Assembly (NCBI GenBank): GCA_026702845.1
Contig: JADCLS010000002.1
Span: 248,001-312,000, forward strand
DNA: 64,000 nt
Direction of reading: 5' to 3'
Origin: Candidatus Heimdallarchaeota archaeon
Lineage (GTDB): Archaea > Asgardarchaeota > Heimdallarchaeia > Heimdallarchaeales > Kariarchaeaceae
Shown here: positions 20,506 through 29,854 of the stretch, one piece after another
How positions within the stretch are numbered: position 1 is the stretch's first letter
How the letters are laid out: every line of letters begins with the position of its first letter
Notes under the pieces: generated by a model
Told to the model about the DNA's origin: nothing
The model's input: only the letters and a program-made list of their open reading frames with translations
Database searches by the model: none
Program-made: the position numbers and the translations under genes

Positions 20506-21675
20506 TTAGTTTCCTCCTTTTGCAGCGGCAACTGCAGCTTCAATTGCGGGGTTCATATCCTTATAGGCCTTCATTCCGGCCTCTTCCACTATCTTGATAC
20601 CTTCCTCGTAATTGGTACCCATTAGACGTACAATGATGGGGATGGCGTTGTCACCACTGAATGCCTCGAGATTATTACGGGCAGCAACAATTCCTCTTGC
20701 CACTTCATCCATACGGGTGATACCACCGAAAGCATTGATGAGAACAGATTTTAATCCCTCATCCTTGACCATGATACGTAGTGCATGTTCCACTTTTTCC
20801 TGTCCTGCACCACCACCTACATCAAGGAAGTTTCTTGGTGAACCACCAAAAATGGCAATGAGATCAGCAGTGGCCATACCTAGACCAGCCCCAACGGAAA
20901 GCATGCCTATTTCACCGCCTAAATCAACATAAGCTAGATCATGAGCCTTGGCATCAGCCTCATTCTCAGTGTTTCTCAACTCCTCAGAGAGGTAGTTCTC
21001 CCTCTCAGGATGTCTGAAGTTGGCATTGGCATCAATCATGATACGAGCATCAAGAACAAGTACCTCACCTGACTTGGTGATTACAAGAGGATTGATCTCT
21101 GCAAGTGTCAGATCCTCTTTTTTCATCATATCAACCAGTGTGGAGATGATCTTGGCCACACCAATCTTTATATTGCCAGTCAATCCTCTTTTTGCTAGAG
21201 TTGACATGAACATGAATGGCTGATAGTCTCCATCATAGGGAACACGGATACGATCGATGGCTTCAGGTCTCTCCTCAGCAAGAGATTCTATATCCACTCC
21301 ACCCTCGGTGGAAAATAGCACTAGAGTCTCCAAGGTATGAGAATCGTTCACCATTGAAATAAAGTACTCCTCTGCGATTTCAGCACCTTCCTCGATTAGC
21401 AGATGGGTCACAGGTTTGTTGTTTGTCTTAATGTCTGTCTTGGACAGAATGTCAATTGAGTGCTGAATAACCTCCTCCTCTGTTTTGGCGAGTTTTATCA
21501 GTCCTCTTTTTCCACGGCCACCTGAGAGTACTTGAGCCTTTACAACAACTGGCAATCCCAATTTTGTTGCGGCTTCTTTGGCCTCTTCAGCCGATGTAAC
21601 AAGAATAGATTTAGAGAGATTGAGCCCATACTTCTTAAATAGCTCTTTACCCTCGTATTCCAAAATTAATGGCAT
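20506..21675 (-). CDS. sucC: succinyl-CoA ligase (ADP/GDP-forming) beta subunit
   Basis: 389 residues. The N-terminal ATP-grasp begins [14 protein letters not shown] and contains [15 protein letters not shown]. The C-terminal CoA-ligase domain has [24 protein letters not shown] and [12 protein letters not shown] Shine-Dalgarno (GGAGGAA) lies about 12 bases before the ATG. First gene of the sucC-sucD pair; the stop of sucC and start of sucD are one base apart, so the two are surely cotranscribed and probably translationally coupled. Confidence 0.95.
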   Translation of the reverse strand: MPLILEYEGKELFKKYGLNLSKSILVTSAEEAKEAATKLGLPVVVKAQVLSGGRGKRGLIKLAKTEEEVIQHSIDILSKTDIKTNNKPVTHLLIEEGAEIAEEYFISMVNDSHTLETLVLFSTEGGVDIESLAEERPEAIDRIRVPYDGDYQPFMFMSTLAKRGLTGNIKIGVAKIISTLVDMMKKEDLTLAEINPLVITKSGEVLVLDARIMIDANANFRHPERENYLSEELRNTENEADAKAHDLAYVDLGGEIGMLSVGAGLGMATADLIAIFGGSPRNFLDVGGGAGQEKVEHALRIMVKDEGLKSVLINAFGGITRMDEVARGIVAARNNLEAFSGDNAIPIIVRLMGTNYEEGIKIVEEAGMKAYKDMNPAIEAAVAAAKGGN

Positions 21676-22019
21676 TTTGTAAAAATTTCCTCCTTAAAAA
21701 ATTTGATAATTTTAAGTTCCACGTCAATCATAAAAATGGTAAAAAAAAGTATTAGCATTACTTGCAGAACAATATAGAATTTTGATCATCCAAATGAGAA
21801 ATAATTTACAATATCGCAAAAATACTCAACATAATAGTTGAATTATCTTCTGATCCTGCAAATCCTGTAATTCATCTGAAAAAAGAATATTGTAGTCCTC
21901 AGATAAGGAACAGAAACTAATAAGAATTAATTAATATATATAACTATTAAATGGAAATTAAAATTTACAGACTTGAATGGACCTATCATATTAATTCATA
22001 ATTCTGATTGATTGTTAGA
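21676..22019. other. intergenic region upstream of sucC
   Basis: 344 bases without a gene. It carries the sucC ribosome binding site at its left end and a strongly AT-rich tract (TTAATTAATATATATAAC at about 21927-21944) that could hold promoter elements. I see no RNA gene, repeat or open frame of note. Confidence 0.5.
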
Positions 22020-22307
22020 TCATTCCTCAGAATCACTGATAACCTCTCCGACCCACATATCCATGGTTTTATCCTTTGTATTTATTTCTATTCCAAAATC
22101 ATGTCCTTCTCCGGATTTAGGGCCCATATCAATGTAAAATCCAAGTTTTCTCTTCTTAATTGTAACGTAGAAATCATCACAGCATTCCTCAATATTCAAT
22201 GGTAAAGTTTCACTGATAACCAACTCTTTATTCTTCTCAAGAACCTCATTTATTTGCTTAATTGCCTTTTTGCCATTTCTTATGCCAATAAACTTGATAC
22301 AACTCAA
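22020..22307 (-). CDS. small conserved-looking protein, unknown function
   Basis: 95 residues starting with TTG, with AGGTG eight bases upstream (22316-22320), which supports translation. It is acidic at the C-terminus and has the pattern KRKLGFYIDMGPKSGEGHDF in the centre, suggesting a small alpha/beta fold. There is a Cys-Cys pair (EECCDD). No family recognised. It stands alone between sucC and a small membrane protein on the same strand. Confidence 0.6.
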   Translation of the reverse strand: MSCIKFIGIRNGKKAIKQINEVLEKNKELVISETLPLNIEECCDDFYVTIKKRKLGFYIDMGPKSGEGHDFGIEINTKDKTMDMWVGEVISDSEE

Positions 22308-22450
22308 AATTCATACACCTGTATTAGATTACTTCTACTATATCATAAATTTAATCAGTTCTCTTCTTATCTTTTGTAACTTGATCGTAGAATCTTTTAA
22401 ATGATATAGCTACATTGTGTTATATCTTATTTATCAAAATTATTGGAGAA

Positions 22451-22639
22451 TTAAAATTCCAAAAGTCTGTACAGAACTATAAGTATGATGACAACGATTA
22501 GGATTATCCCAAGGGTATTCGTTTGTTTAGTGCTTTTCTTTGATTTCTTGTGATAAGTGCCAGATCGACTCGATGTTGAATTGGTAATTTTCAGTGTCTG
22601 GGTTGTATTTCTTCTTCTTGATTTCTTTGCCATTTTCAT
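22451..22639 (-). CDS. small basic single-pass membrane protein
   Basis: 62 residues: a strongly basic, Ser/Thr-rich first half (KKSRRRNTT, KKSKKSTK) followed by one C-terminal hydrophobic helix (LGIILIVVIILIVLYRLL). This is a tail-anchored layout with the basic part in the cytoplasm. The second Met (third codon) is an equally good start. Function unknown; being so short, it could be a chance frame, but its composition is far from random. Confidence 0.5.
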   Translation of the reverse strand: MKMAKKSRRRNTTQTLKITNSTSSRSGTYHKKSKKSTKQTNTLGIILIVVIILIVLYRLLEF

Positions 22640-22737
22640 CCCTAATTAGTATCAGTAATTATTTTGTCTTATTTGATGATGAATAATTATTACTAATTTC
22701 AAGATTAATTATCTAGTTTTAGTAAATCATTTGTGTA

Positions 22738-24330
22738 TTATGATACATCGATTACGGTTATAGTATACCACCAAGCTGCTGCACCTGTATCGTAGTAGTA
22801 GTAACCACCAGCGTACTGTGCGGTGTAGTATCGATCTAATGATCCCAAGTAGTCATCAGAGGACCAGATACCATCATCATCCCATAACTCAAAATGAACA
22901 TGAAGCTGGGCATCCTTGAGCATTAACCCAGTGTAGAATATGGCATCATAGCCAGAATTTGGCCCCCATGTGTCATAGATGTAATAGGTATCCTCTCCAA
23001 CCCAGTATGCCCATTCATTGTAATCCAGTTCATAACCAGTCATACCTACTGAGGTCTCGAAGTAATTCTCTCCTTTTCCCCAGTCTCCATCATCATCTAC
23101 TCTAACCTGGGTCATCACAACTTTAACATCCACAGTTCTTGCTGTTTCTGATGTGATACCATTGATGGATAATCTCAACTCATTATTTCCATTTCCACTG
23201 GGATCAGCAGCAAAATCAGAGTAGTAATCCATACCATCTAGATCCTCGGAGTACATGATATCTCTGAAGAAAAATGTGTTTATCAGATCATTATCTTCCT
23301 TGAGAATGACCTTGATATCCATACGTGGTGAAGTTCCAGGTATGGCAAAGGTTGCAGTGTTGGGGCCATTGTTACCAGGAGCCCAGATAAAGGGACCATC
23401 CTTCTCAAGATACAACGTGTTCTGATAAACATAGCTGTTACTTCCACCATCCTTATCCACATAGATCTCAAATGACCAATCCTCATCTGCACCCCACTCA
23501 TGATCCTCAATCATGGATAGGTATTCTAACCGTATGAATGCCTGTCCCTTTAAATTTAAAGCTTGACCCAGGTCCTGAGGTACATAACCAAGTGTTTCCA
23601 AAATGAAATCAATTGATTGTGGTAATGTTGCCAACTCACCATGATGACCCGATATTACATGGTGCTCAGCACCATCCAGACGTGGGCTGTCTGTGGGTAC
23701 CACTCCATCAAAACCTGGAAGATACCATGGAGAACCACCAATGGTGATGTAATGCTCTCCTGGATATTCACTATAACCAAGTGAATCTAGAAAAGTAGAT
23801 CCAGGCTGCATCTGTCTTGCTGAAGCAGACCAATCACCAAATATTGGAGAGATAGAACCAACATATGCCTCCCATGTACCATGATTGGGTGTACCCAGCA
23901 TAAACAAGGTATTAATCCTCTCAGCCCAGTTATCATCTATATTGGGATCTACAGCACCTTTTTCGATGAGATATCTCGAGATCAATCCCCCCATGGAATG
24001 AGCCACAATATTGATGACCTCACCTGAGCTGGTTCGTGATTTTATCATCTCCTCCACCTGATTTGCGAGTGCAGGAATATCAAGATTACCAGGATATACT
24101 GATGCATCATGAGAGATTGCTTGAATGCCTGATTGTGCATCATTAAAATCAATTACTTCCAGCCCTTGAGAGCTAAGTACAGGGATCATGGTATCAAAAA
24201 TCGACCCATCACCATGCCAGCCAGGTATCATCACCACACGTGGAGGTGCTGAGGCTGCAGTAATGGGAATCATACTCAATCCTAGTACAAGTAGTACGAA
24301 GATGGCCTTTTTGCTAGTCATAAATCGCAT
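22738..24330 (-). CDS. secreted lipase / alpha-beta hydrolase
   Basis: 530 residues. A signal peptide (AIFVLLVLGLSMIPITAASA) is followed by a lipase domain starting RVVMIPGWHGDGSIF. The nucleophile elbow is AHSMGG with S112; a later LGTPNHGTW and the HHGELATLP segment (likely catalytic His), with Asp in the VVPTDSPRLDG stretch, complete the triad. From about residue 255 the protein continues for some 275 residues as a beta-rich region with many W, Y and D, possibly calcium-binding or jelly-roll domains. It is likely exported and acts on lipids or esters outside the cell. Confidence 0.87.
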   Translation of the reverse strand: MRFMTSKKAIFVLLVLGLSMIPITAASAPPRVVMIPGWHGDGSIFDTMIPVLSSQGLEVIDFNDAQSGIQAISHDASVYPGNLDIPALANQVEEMIKSRTSSGEVINIVAHSMGGLISRYLIEKGAVDPNIDDNWAERINTLFMLGTPNHGTWEAYVGSISPIFGDWSASARQMQPGSTFLDSLGYSEYPGEHYITIGGSPWYLPGFDGVVPTDSPRLDGAEHHVISGHHGELATLPQSIDFILETLGYVPQDLGQALNLKGQAFIRLEYLSMIEDHEWGADEDWSFEIYVDKDGGSNSYVYQNTLYLEKDGPFIWAPGNNGPNTATFAIPGTSPRMDIKVILKEDNDLINTFFFRDIMYSEDLDGMDYYSDFAADPSGNGNNELRLSINGITSETARTVDVKVVMTQVRVDDDGDWGKGENYFETSVGMTGYELDYNEWAYWVGEDTYYIYDTWGPNSGYDAIFYTGLMLKDAQLHVHFELWDDDGIWSSDDYLGSLDRYYTAQYAGGYYYYDTGAAAWWYTITVIDVS

Positions 24331-24515
24331 TCTGGGAACGATTTTTTTAAATGCTTCGAGCTCTCATTGATTGGAATAAATTTCAAATTTATGTAAAAAG
24401 TGCAAAATTATCCAATATATTGATCGATATCGACACAACTCTACTAGGGAAAGAGTTCAATTTCTTGTCCAACTAGACCGCTGTATTTCCATTATTTTTT
24501 GTCAAATGTTGGATA

Positions 24516-25190
24516 CTACTCATGTGAGTTAAGGAATTCTGCAATTTCTCGTATTGACTGCCTTGCTTCTGGTACTAATGGAGAAAATGCCTGAAATACG
24601 TGTATCTGGCCCGGCCATACCTTAAGAGAAGCATTTACTCCAGCTTGTCTTGCTTTCTCTACAAATCTTACTGAATCATCAAGTAATACTTCATACTCAC
24701 CCACATGAATTAGAATTGGGGGTAAACCATCTAGAGATCCAAATAATGGTGAAATCAGGGGATTTTTGCGATCATTATCACCTATATAATCATCAAATAC
24801 CTGAGAATCGGTAAGATTACCAAAAAAGGGATCTTTATCTCTTCGAGTACTATATGTAGTTCCTGAACCGGTTAGATCTGTGGCAGGAGAGAAACAAACT
24901 GCAGAATATGGTAAATCCGACCCTTCAGCCTTGAATTTTAACAGTAGTGCGAGAGTAAGGTTACCACCTGCTGAATCTCCTGCTACTGTAATTTGATTCG
25001 ACGAATATCCTTGTGACTGTAACCAATGATAGGCTTTGACACAATCATCTAATCCTGCGGGAAAGGGATATTCAGGAGCTAAACGATAGTTGATTGATAA
25101 TAGCTTCATCCGGGCTTGTTTTGCCAACCGTGAGCACATTCCTCGGTGAGATATATAAGATCCCATGAACCAACCTCCACCATCATCCAT
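24516..25190 (-). pseudogene. 5'-truncated HSL-type esterase
   Basis: 224 residues matching the C-terminal three quarters of hormone-sensitive-lipase-type esterases: YRLAPEYPFPAGLDD, GDSAGGNLTLALL (nucleophile Ser), and HVGEYEVLLDD and PGQIHVFQ for the Asp and His. The family is normally about 300 residues. The oxyanion motif HGGGW reads DDGGGW, and the frame upstream (VLIMDDGGGW) meets a TGA three codons before the Met. About 80 N-terminal residues are missing. It may be decayed, or still made as a fragment. A small membrane protein gene begins divergently 61 bases away. Confidence 0.65.
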
Positions 25191-25251
25191 AATTAGTACT
25201 CATACTTTAGAATACATAAAGTGTCCATTTAAATGAATCCTTATTTTATCT

Positions 25252-25584
25252 GTGAGTGTAACATTACTGGGATATACGGTATTTCCCACCTTTCAGGGCT
25301 TGTTTTATATCATCATATGTCTAGTGTTTACTGGGTTCTGTCTAGTCTTGTTCAATGTTATAGTAGCAATTTGGAGAGATGAATCATCAATTATTTCTAA
25401 AATACTTATTACTTCTCTTCTAACAGCGTTCATTCTTGGAATTCCCAGCTCAATTATCCTTCAGGAAGCCACACTTGACCCTATCATATTCAATCTGGTT
25501 CATGGTATTCAGACAATAGCCTTTGCATTATTGGCTATTGCCATTGTATTACTTATCTTAACTAATTTGGGTGATTTCTTATAA
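25252..25584 (+). CDS. small membrane protein with about three transmembrane helices
   Basis: 110 residues with hydrophobic helices at about 15-40, 48-70 and 84-108. No family recognised. It starts with GTG and has no Shine-Dalgarno, but TTTAAAT lies about 20 bases upstream, the right place for the TATA box of a leaderless archaeal transcript. Divergent from the decayed esterase gene. Confidence 0.6.
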   Translation: MSVTLLGYTVFPTFQGLFYIIICLVFTGFCLVLFNVIVAIWRDESSIISKILITSLLTAFILGIPSSIILQEATLDPIIFNLVHGIQTIAFALLAIAIVLLILTNLGDFL

Positions 25585-25666
25585 TGATTGAATTTCATAC
25601 AAAATTCACTAGTTTTCTAAAGGTTCAAATTATAGGCTTATATCGACCTCATGTAACACTCAATCT

Positions 25667-26590
25667 GTGAAGAAGAGCACTGCATTTGCACCGGCAACCA
25701 TGGCCAATCTTGCAGTAGGGTTTGATATGCTTGGCTGTGCCATACCCATTCTAGGGGATACTGTTACTGTCGAGACAATAGATTCAGGTGTGGAATTTAG
25801 GAATATTATATCAGAAGTAGAACTACCTGTTGATCCTGTGAAGAACAGTGCCAGCTATCCACTTGTGAGATTACTCGAGGATAGAAAACTGGATTGTGGA
25901 TTAGCCATTGATATTGTAAAAGGTATACCTATGGCATCCGGACTGGGAGGATCTGCGGCTTCTGCAGTTGCCAGTGTTGTTGCAGCAAATGCAGTACTTG
26001 AGTTAGGTCTTTCCAAGAAGGAGATGCTCTACTATGCCCTATTGGGAGAATCTGTGGCATCAGGATCCCTGCATGCAGATAATGTGGTTCCAGCGCTTTA
26101 TGGAGGACTCACCCTATCACTCGATACACATGGAGATGTGAATACTATGGATGTGATCCAACTACCCATCCCAGAAGGTTATTTTCTGCTAATCCATCCT
26201 CATATGCAAATCAGGACTGAGGATGCTCGTGATATATTACAACATTCAGTGGATCTCAAAACGCACACCATGCAATCCATGCATTTAGCTGGCTGGATCT
26301 CTTCACTTTATACTGGTAATAAGTATATATTCAACAAGTATTTCAAGGATCACATCATCGAAACACAGAGAAAACAGCTCATACCAGGCTTTGATACTAT
26401 ACAGCATGCTTGCCGTGAACATGATGTTCAAATTTTCTCCATATCTGGTGCTGGACCTACTCTCTTCGCATGGCATGAGGATCCAACTAGGTTGGAGGGT
26501 CTGCAAAGTCATCTATTAGATATGAATCTACCCAACAAGTTTGATAGTTGGATAACACAGATATCCGTAGAAGGTGCAAGGATTATTTGA
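25667..26590 (+). CDS. thrB: homoserine kinase
   Basis: 307 residues of the GHMP kinase superfamily. Motif 1 is APATMANLAVGFDMLGCA, the ATP-binding motif 2 is GIPMASGLGGSAASAVA, and motif 3 is ISGAGPTLFAW near the C-terminus. It phosphorylates homoserine for threonine synthesis. GTG start without Shine-Dalgarno; TTATAT about 25 bases upstream suggests a leaderless transcript. Its TGA stop overlaps the TTG start of thrC. Confidence 0.94.
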   Translation: MKKSTAFAPATMANLAVGFDMLGCAIPILGDTVTVETIDSGVEFRNIISEVELPVDPVKNSASYPLVRLLEDRKLDCGLAIDIVKGIPMASGLGGSAASAVASVVAANAVLELGLSKKEMLYYALLGESVASGSLHADNVVPALYGGLTLSLDTHGDVNTMDVIQLPIPEGYFLLIHPHMQIRTEDARDILQHSVDLKTHTMQSMHLAGWISSLYTGNKYIFNKYFKDHIIETQRKQLIPGFDTIQHACREHDVQIFSISGAGPTLFAWHEDPTRLEGLQSHLLDMNLPNKFDSWITQISVEGARII

Positions 26591-27828
26591 AGTATCTTAG
26601 CACCCGTGATATGCAAAAATCATTTTCCCTATCAGATGCGATTCGTATGGGTCTTGCACCAGATGGAGGTCTGTTCATTCCTGAGGTGATCCCAAAGATC
26701 AATGCAAGTGATATCTCTAGTAAAAATTTAACTGAATTAGCAATACAACTTCTAACTCCATTTTTCAAGGATGATCAACTTAAACCTCATTTAAAGAAGA
26801 TATGTCAGAATACCTTCAATTTTCAGATACCATTACAAAACTTAACTAGCGCTCAATCAATTCTTGAGCTCTACCACGGAGAAACTGGGGCTTTCAAAGA
26901 TGTTGGAGCTCGATTCGTGGCACAATGTATGCAGTACATCGGTGATATCAGCATCATTGTCGCCACATCGGGAGATACAGGAGGAGCTGTTGCTGCTGCA
27001 TTCAGAGATACGAGAAACAAAGTAATCATTCTCTATCCACGAAATCGTGTTACACCATTCCAGGAACAACAATTAGTTCAGATGGGGGAAAATATCCATG
27101 GATTATCCATTGATGGTAGTTTTGATGATTGTCAATATCTGGCCAAGAGAATACTTCAGGAGTTCAGGAATGTGAGTTCAGCAAATTCCATCAATATCGC
27201 TCGGTTATTACCCCAAATGGTTTATTATGCATATTCAAGCCTTAACTGGTTAGAGGACCATGATCAACCTGCAGATTATATCATTCCGACTGGTAATTTT
27301 GGCAATGCCCTGGCATGTCTATGGGCCAAATTAAGTGGATTTCCAATTGGGAAAATCTATCTGGCTACCAATGCCAATTCAACATTAGAAGAGTATTTTA
27401 ACTCGGGAGAGTATCTTCCAAGAGAATCCAAAACAACTCTAGCCTCAGCCATGGATGTCGGAGATCCTAGTAATTTTGAACGCTATAAGGTGATTGCACC
27501 GCTTGTCGAGCATGAGATATCGGTCCTATCAGTATCCAATGAGCAGATCCTGAATACTATTGAAATCATAAAGAAGGATTATGGAAGAATTGTATGCCCA
27601 CATACAGCCACAGCCATGTATATCATATTGAGTAAGAGCTTAAGCAATTGCATTGCAGTGGCTACTGCTCATCCATTCAAATTCATAAAAGTAATAGAAC
27701 AAGCTATTGAAGATGTGGTTGAGTTACCATTAACAATGATTGCCCCAAATTTCAAAGTTCAAAGGGTGAATTGTCCAAATGATATTATCGAGGTTAGTAA
27801 AGTACTTCACTCACTAGGAGTATCATAA
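26587..27828 (+). CDS. thrC: threonine synthase
   Basis: 413 residues from a TTG at 26587. Its family-typical N-terminus is LKYLSTRDMQKSFSLSDAIR; a longer frame from 26548 would add unrelated residues. The pyridoxal phosphate Lys is in ETGAFKDVGARF, and ATSGDTGGAVAAAF is the phosphate-binding loop. It converts O-phosphohomoserine to threonine. The start overlaps the thrB stop in TTGA, so the pair is probably translationally coupled. The shorter type is like bacterial and fungal enzymes with the DGGLFIPE motif. Confidence 0.94.
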   Translation: MKYLSTRDMQKSFSLSDAIRMGLAPDGGLFIPEVIPKINASDISSKNLTELAIQLLTPFFKDDQLKPHLKKICQNTFNFQIPLQNLTSAQSILELYHGETGAFKDVGARFVAQCMQYIGDISIIVATSGDTGGAVAAAFRDTRNKVIILYPRNRVTPFQEQQLVQMGENIHGLSIDGSFDDCQYLAKRILQEFRNVSSANSINIARLLPQMVYYAYSSLNWLEDHDQPADYIIPTGNFGNALACLWAKLSGFPIGKIYLATNANSTLEEYFNSGEYLPRESKTTLASAMDVGDPSNFERYKVIAPLVEHEISVLSVSNEQILNTIEIIKKDYGRIVCPHTATAMYIILSKSLSNCIAVATAHPFKFIKVIEQAIEDVVELPLTMIAPNFKVQRVNCPNDIIEVSKVLHSLGVS

Positions 27829-27829
27829 T

Positions 27830-28432
27830 TTACTCAGTTTTTGGTTCTTCTTTTGCTTTTTTAGTTGGTGGTTCGGGATGCATTATTTTACCATCCTCAT
27901 CTGCTCTTCTCTTATCAGGTGTGGATGCATGTGTCATACCAGCATCGATTTTAGGTTGAATATGTCTATCCCATAGGGCAAACATACGCTCAGGTGGATA
28001 GTATACCTGTTCACGGATATAACCTACTTCCTCGAATTGATCTGTATGACGTATGGCAAATTGTCTATCACAAGCCTCAGAACATAAGCCACAGAACATA
28101 CATCTGGCGGAGTAATATCCGGGGAAACGATGAACCTTGCCATTAACCAACCTCTCATGCATAATGATGGTGTTATTAGGACAAGCACGTTCACATTTCT
28201 TACATCCAGTACAGGCCTCTATGCTCAGTGCAAGTAGGCCCCTGTAACGAGCGGATACAGAAGGATAATGAGAATGCTTTCTGAAGGAGGGATGATACAG
28301 ATCAGTCATTGGTACGTGAAACGTATTCTTGAAAGTTGTGCGGAATGCACGATAATGAAAGATCCTCAGAATTTTACGAAAGATGGTATTTTTTCTTTCA
28401 GGGGTGATTTCAACTTGTTTCGTCGAACTCAT
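27830..28432 (-). CDS. NuoI-like 2x[4Fe-4S] ferredoxin protein
   Basis: 200 residues. The core has two cluster motifs, CTGCKKCERACP and CMFCGLCSEACD, separated by 28 residues, with YRGLLALSIEACTGC before them and YSARCMFCGLC after, as in NuoI/FpoI subunits of complex I-like oxidoreductases. The second motif ends in D rather than the usual P. The 60-residue N-terminus and the charged, Pro-rich C-terminus are extra. No other complex I gene is nearby, so it is either a dispersed NuoI or an independent electron carrier. An AT-rich TATA-like tract lies at about 28454-28470. The stop is one base from the thrC stop. Confidence 0.8.
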   Translation of the reverse strand: MSSTKQVEITPERKNTIFRKILRIFHYRAFRTTFKNTFHVPMTDLYHPSFRKHSHYPSVSARYRGLLALSIEACTGCKKCERACPNNTIIMHERLVNGKVHRFPGYYSARCMFCGLCSEACDRQFAIRHTDQFEEVGYIREQVYYPPERMFALWDRHIQPKIDAGMTHASTPDKRRADEDGKIMHPEPPTKKAKEEPKTE

Positions 28433-28663
28433 GTGAACTACAAGTTTAATTTTGGTTGAGGTATTAAATATATTATCATAAGTTGATGATTTACACAGTC
28501 ACTTTGGTAGCTATACTTGTCAAATTGCGCGTTAATTATGTTCAAATGTCTAATAATCAGTATATTTTGTGAATTATTACAGAATTGAAAATGTCTTCAT
28601 GTATGCATAATAATTTTGAATCCTATCATCATTATTTTATATAAAGCTGTGGTGCATAGGTTA

Positions 28664-29053
28664 ATGACTACATTTCAAGCCAAGAGAGGCCGTAAATTCA
28701 CAGGAGGCCGCATGGTATCCAATACCGAGAAAAAGAAAAGAGAACTCGGTAGAGCTGCAGCACTAACTACAATTACCAAGACTGATGAGATACGCAAGAA
28801 AAAGATCTCAGGAATGGGAAATACATACAAGTTCAAATTATATCGAAGTAACACAATAAATGTTACTGTTCCATCCACTGGTAAGACTGAGGTTGCAACC
28901 ATACAAGATGTGAATGAGAACAATGCCTCCAAAGAATTCAGAAGAAGAGATATCATCACCAAGGGTGCTATTCTGAAAACTTCTGTCGGAGATGTGAAAG
29001 TAACCAATCGACCCGGACAAGAAGGTCACATCAACGGTATTTTACTAGAATAA
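28664..29053 (+). CDS. rps8e: ribosomal protein eS8
   Basis: 129 residues from the ATG at 28664; the frame opens at 28616 but residues before MTTFQAKRGRKFTGGR are not part of the family. The GRxFTGGR opening, ELGR, and the C-terminal NRPGQEGHINGILLE are characteristic of archaeal eS8 (S8e) of the small ribosomal subunit. A TATA-like TTTTATATAAAG lies at 28635-28646. First of three genes with SRP19 and gar1, an association of translation and RNP components. Confidence 0.95.
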   Translation: MTTFQAKRGRKFTGGRMVSNTEKKKRELGRAAALTTITKTDEIRKKKISGMGNTYKFKLYRSNTINVTVPSTGKTEVATIQDVNENNASKEFRRRDIITKGAILKTSVGDVKVTNRPGQEGHINGILLE

Positions 29054-29068
29054 GAAAATTGATTCCCC

Positions 29069-29506
29069 ATGCTCCGAAGAAAGAAATATTACGTAATTTA
29101 TCCAGAGTATTTTGATAAGAGTATTTCACGTAAGCGTGGGAGAAGAGTCAGTATTGAGCAAGCTACTGAAGAGGCCACTCTGAAGAAGGTGGAGTATGCT
29201 GTTAAAAAACTCGAATTACCATATGAACTGCAAAAAGACAAGGCATACCCCAATAACTGGTGGGAGCAACGTGGTAGATTATTATTAACCATAGACAAGA
29301 AAAATAAGATACCAAAACAAAATATTATCCATGATATTGCCGATATTACCCGTAAGCTGAAAACTAAGAAGAAGGAAACAGTGACCAAGGAGAAAACACA
29401 GAAGCAGACTTATCAGAAGAAAAGCACTCATGGTAAAAAACGTTCCTCTTATCAGACTAAGAAACAACCTGCCAAGAAGAAAACAACCAAGAAAAGAGGA
29501 AAGTAA
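29069..29506 (+). CDS. srp19: signal recognition particle protein SRP19
   Basis: 145 residues. The SRP19 core occupies about 1-95: YVIYPEYFDKSISRKRGRRV at the start, then YPNNWWEQRGRLLL. The remaining 50 residues are an unusually long Lys-rich tail (KKK, TKKQPAKKKTTKKRGK), absent in most SRP19 proteins and probably RNA-binding. SRP19 binds helices 6 and 8 of SRP RNA and helps SRP54 load. The SRP RNA gene itself is in this window at about 57185-57533. gar1 begins two bases after its stop. Confidence 0.93.
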   Translation: MLRRKKYYVIYPEYFDKSISRKRGRRVSIEQATEEATLKKVEYAVKKLELPYELQKDKAYPNNWWEQRGRLLLTIDKKNKIPKQNIIHDIADITRKLKTKKKETVTKEKTQKQTYQKKSTHGKKRSSYQTKKQPAKKKTTKKRGK

Positions 29507-29508
29507 AT

Positions 29509-29793
29509 ATGGCTACTAAGAATCAGAGACCTCTTGGTGAAATCCTACATGTAGTTAACAGACAGGCCATCTGTCATCCGCTCACACCTTTTTTGGGAAA
29601 AAATTGGAGAGCACTGGTTGAGGACAGGGTAATTGGGAAACTAGATGATCCTTTTGGTAATGTTGAGCGACCCTTCCAGGCAATTAATCTCAAGGATGAT
29701 GTGAAGGAAGAAGAGATCATTGGAAAGCAAGTCCTGGCCATTAAACTCAACTCGAATAAATCAAAAGATAAACGTAGAAGAAAGCGAAAGTAA
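29509..29793 (+). CDS. gar1: Gar1-like H/ACA RNP protein
   Basis: 94 residues. The Gar1/Naf1 RNA-binding beta-barrel shows in RVIGKLDDPFGNVERPFQAI (the GKVxDxFGPVxxPY pattern), and the C-terminus is a basic KDKRRRKRK tail. With Cbf5, Nop10 and L7Ae it would form H/ACA particles that guide pseudouridylation of rRNA. Its place directly after srp19 is a known archaeal arrangement. Confidence 0.85.
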   Translation: MATKNQRPLGEILHVVNRQAICHPLTPFLGKNWRALVEDRVIGKLDDPFGNVERPFQAINLKDDVKEEEIIGKQVLAIKLNSNKSKDKRRRKRK

Positions 29794-29854
29794 AAGAAAA
29801 AACAATTGAATTACAACAATCATTATAAGTTAATAAGCAATAGATCAATTATCC

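Noticed and set aside
25191..25290. In-frame DNA upstream of the TGA that might encode the missing esterase N-terminus
   Set aside because: It reads without stop for about 30 codons but shows none of the motifs expected before the HGGG loop and overlaps the start of the divergent membrane gene.
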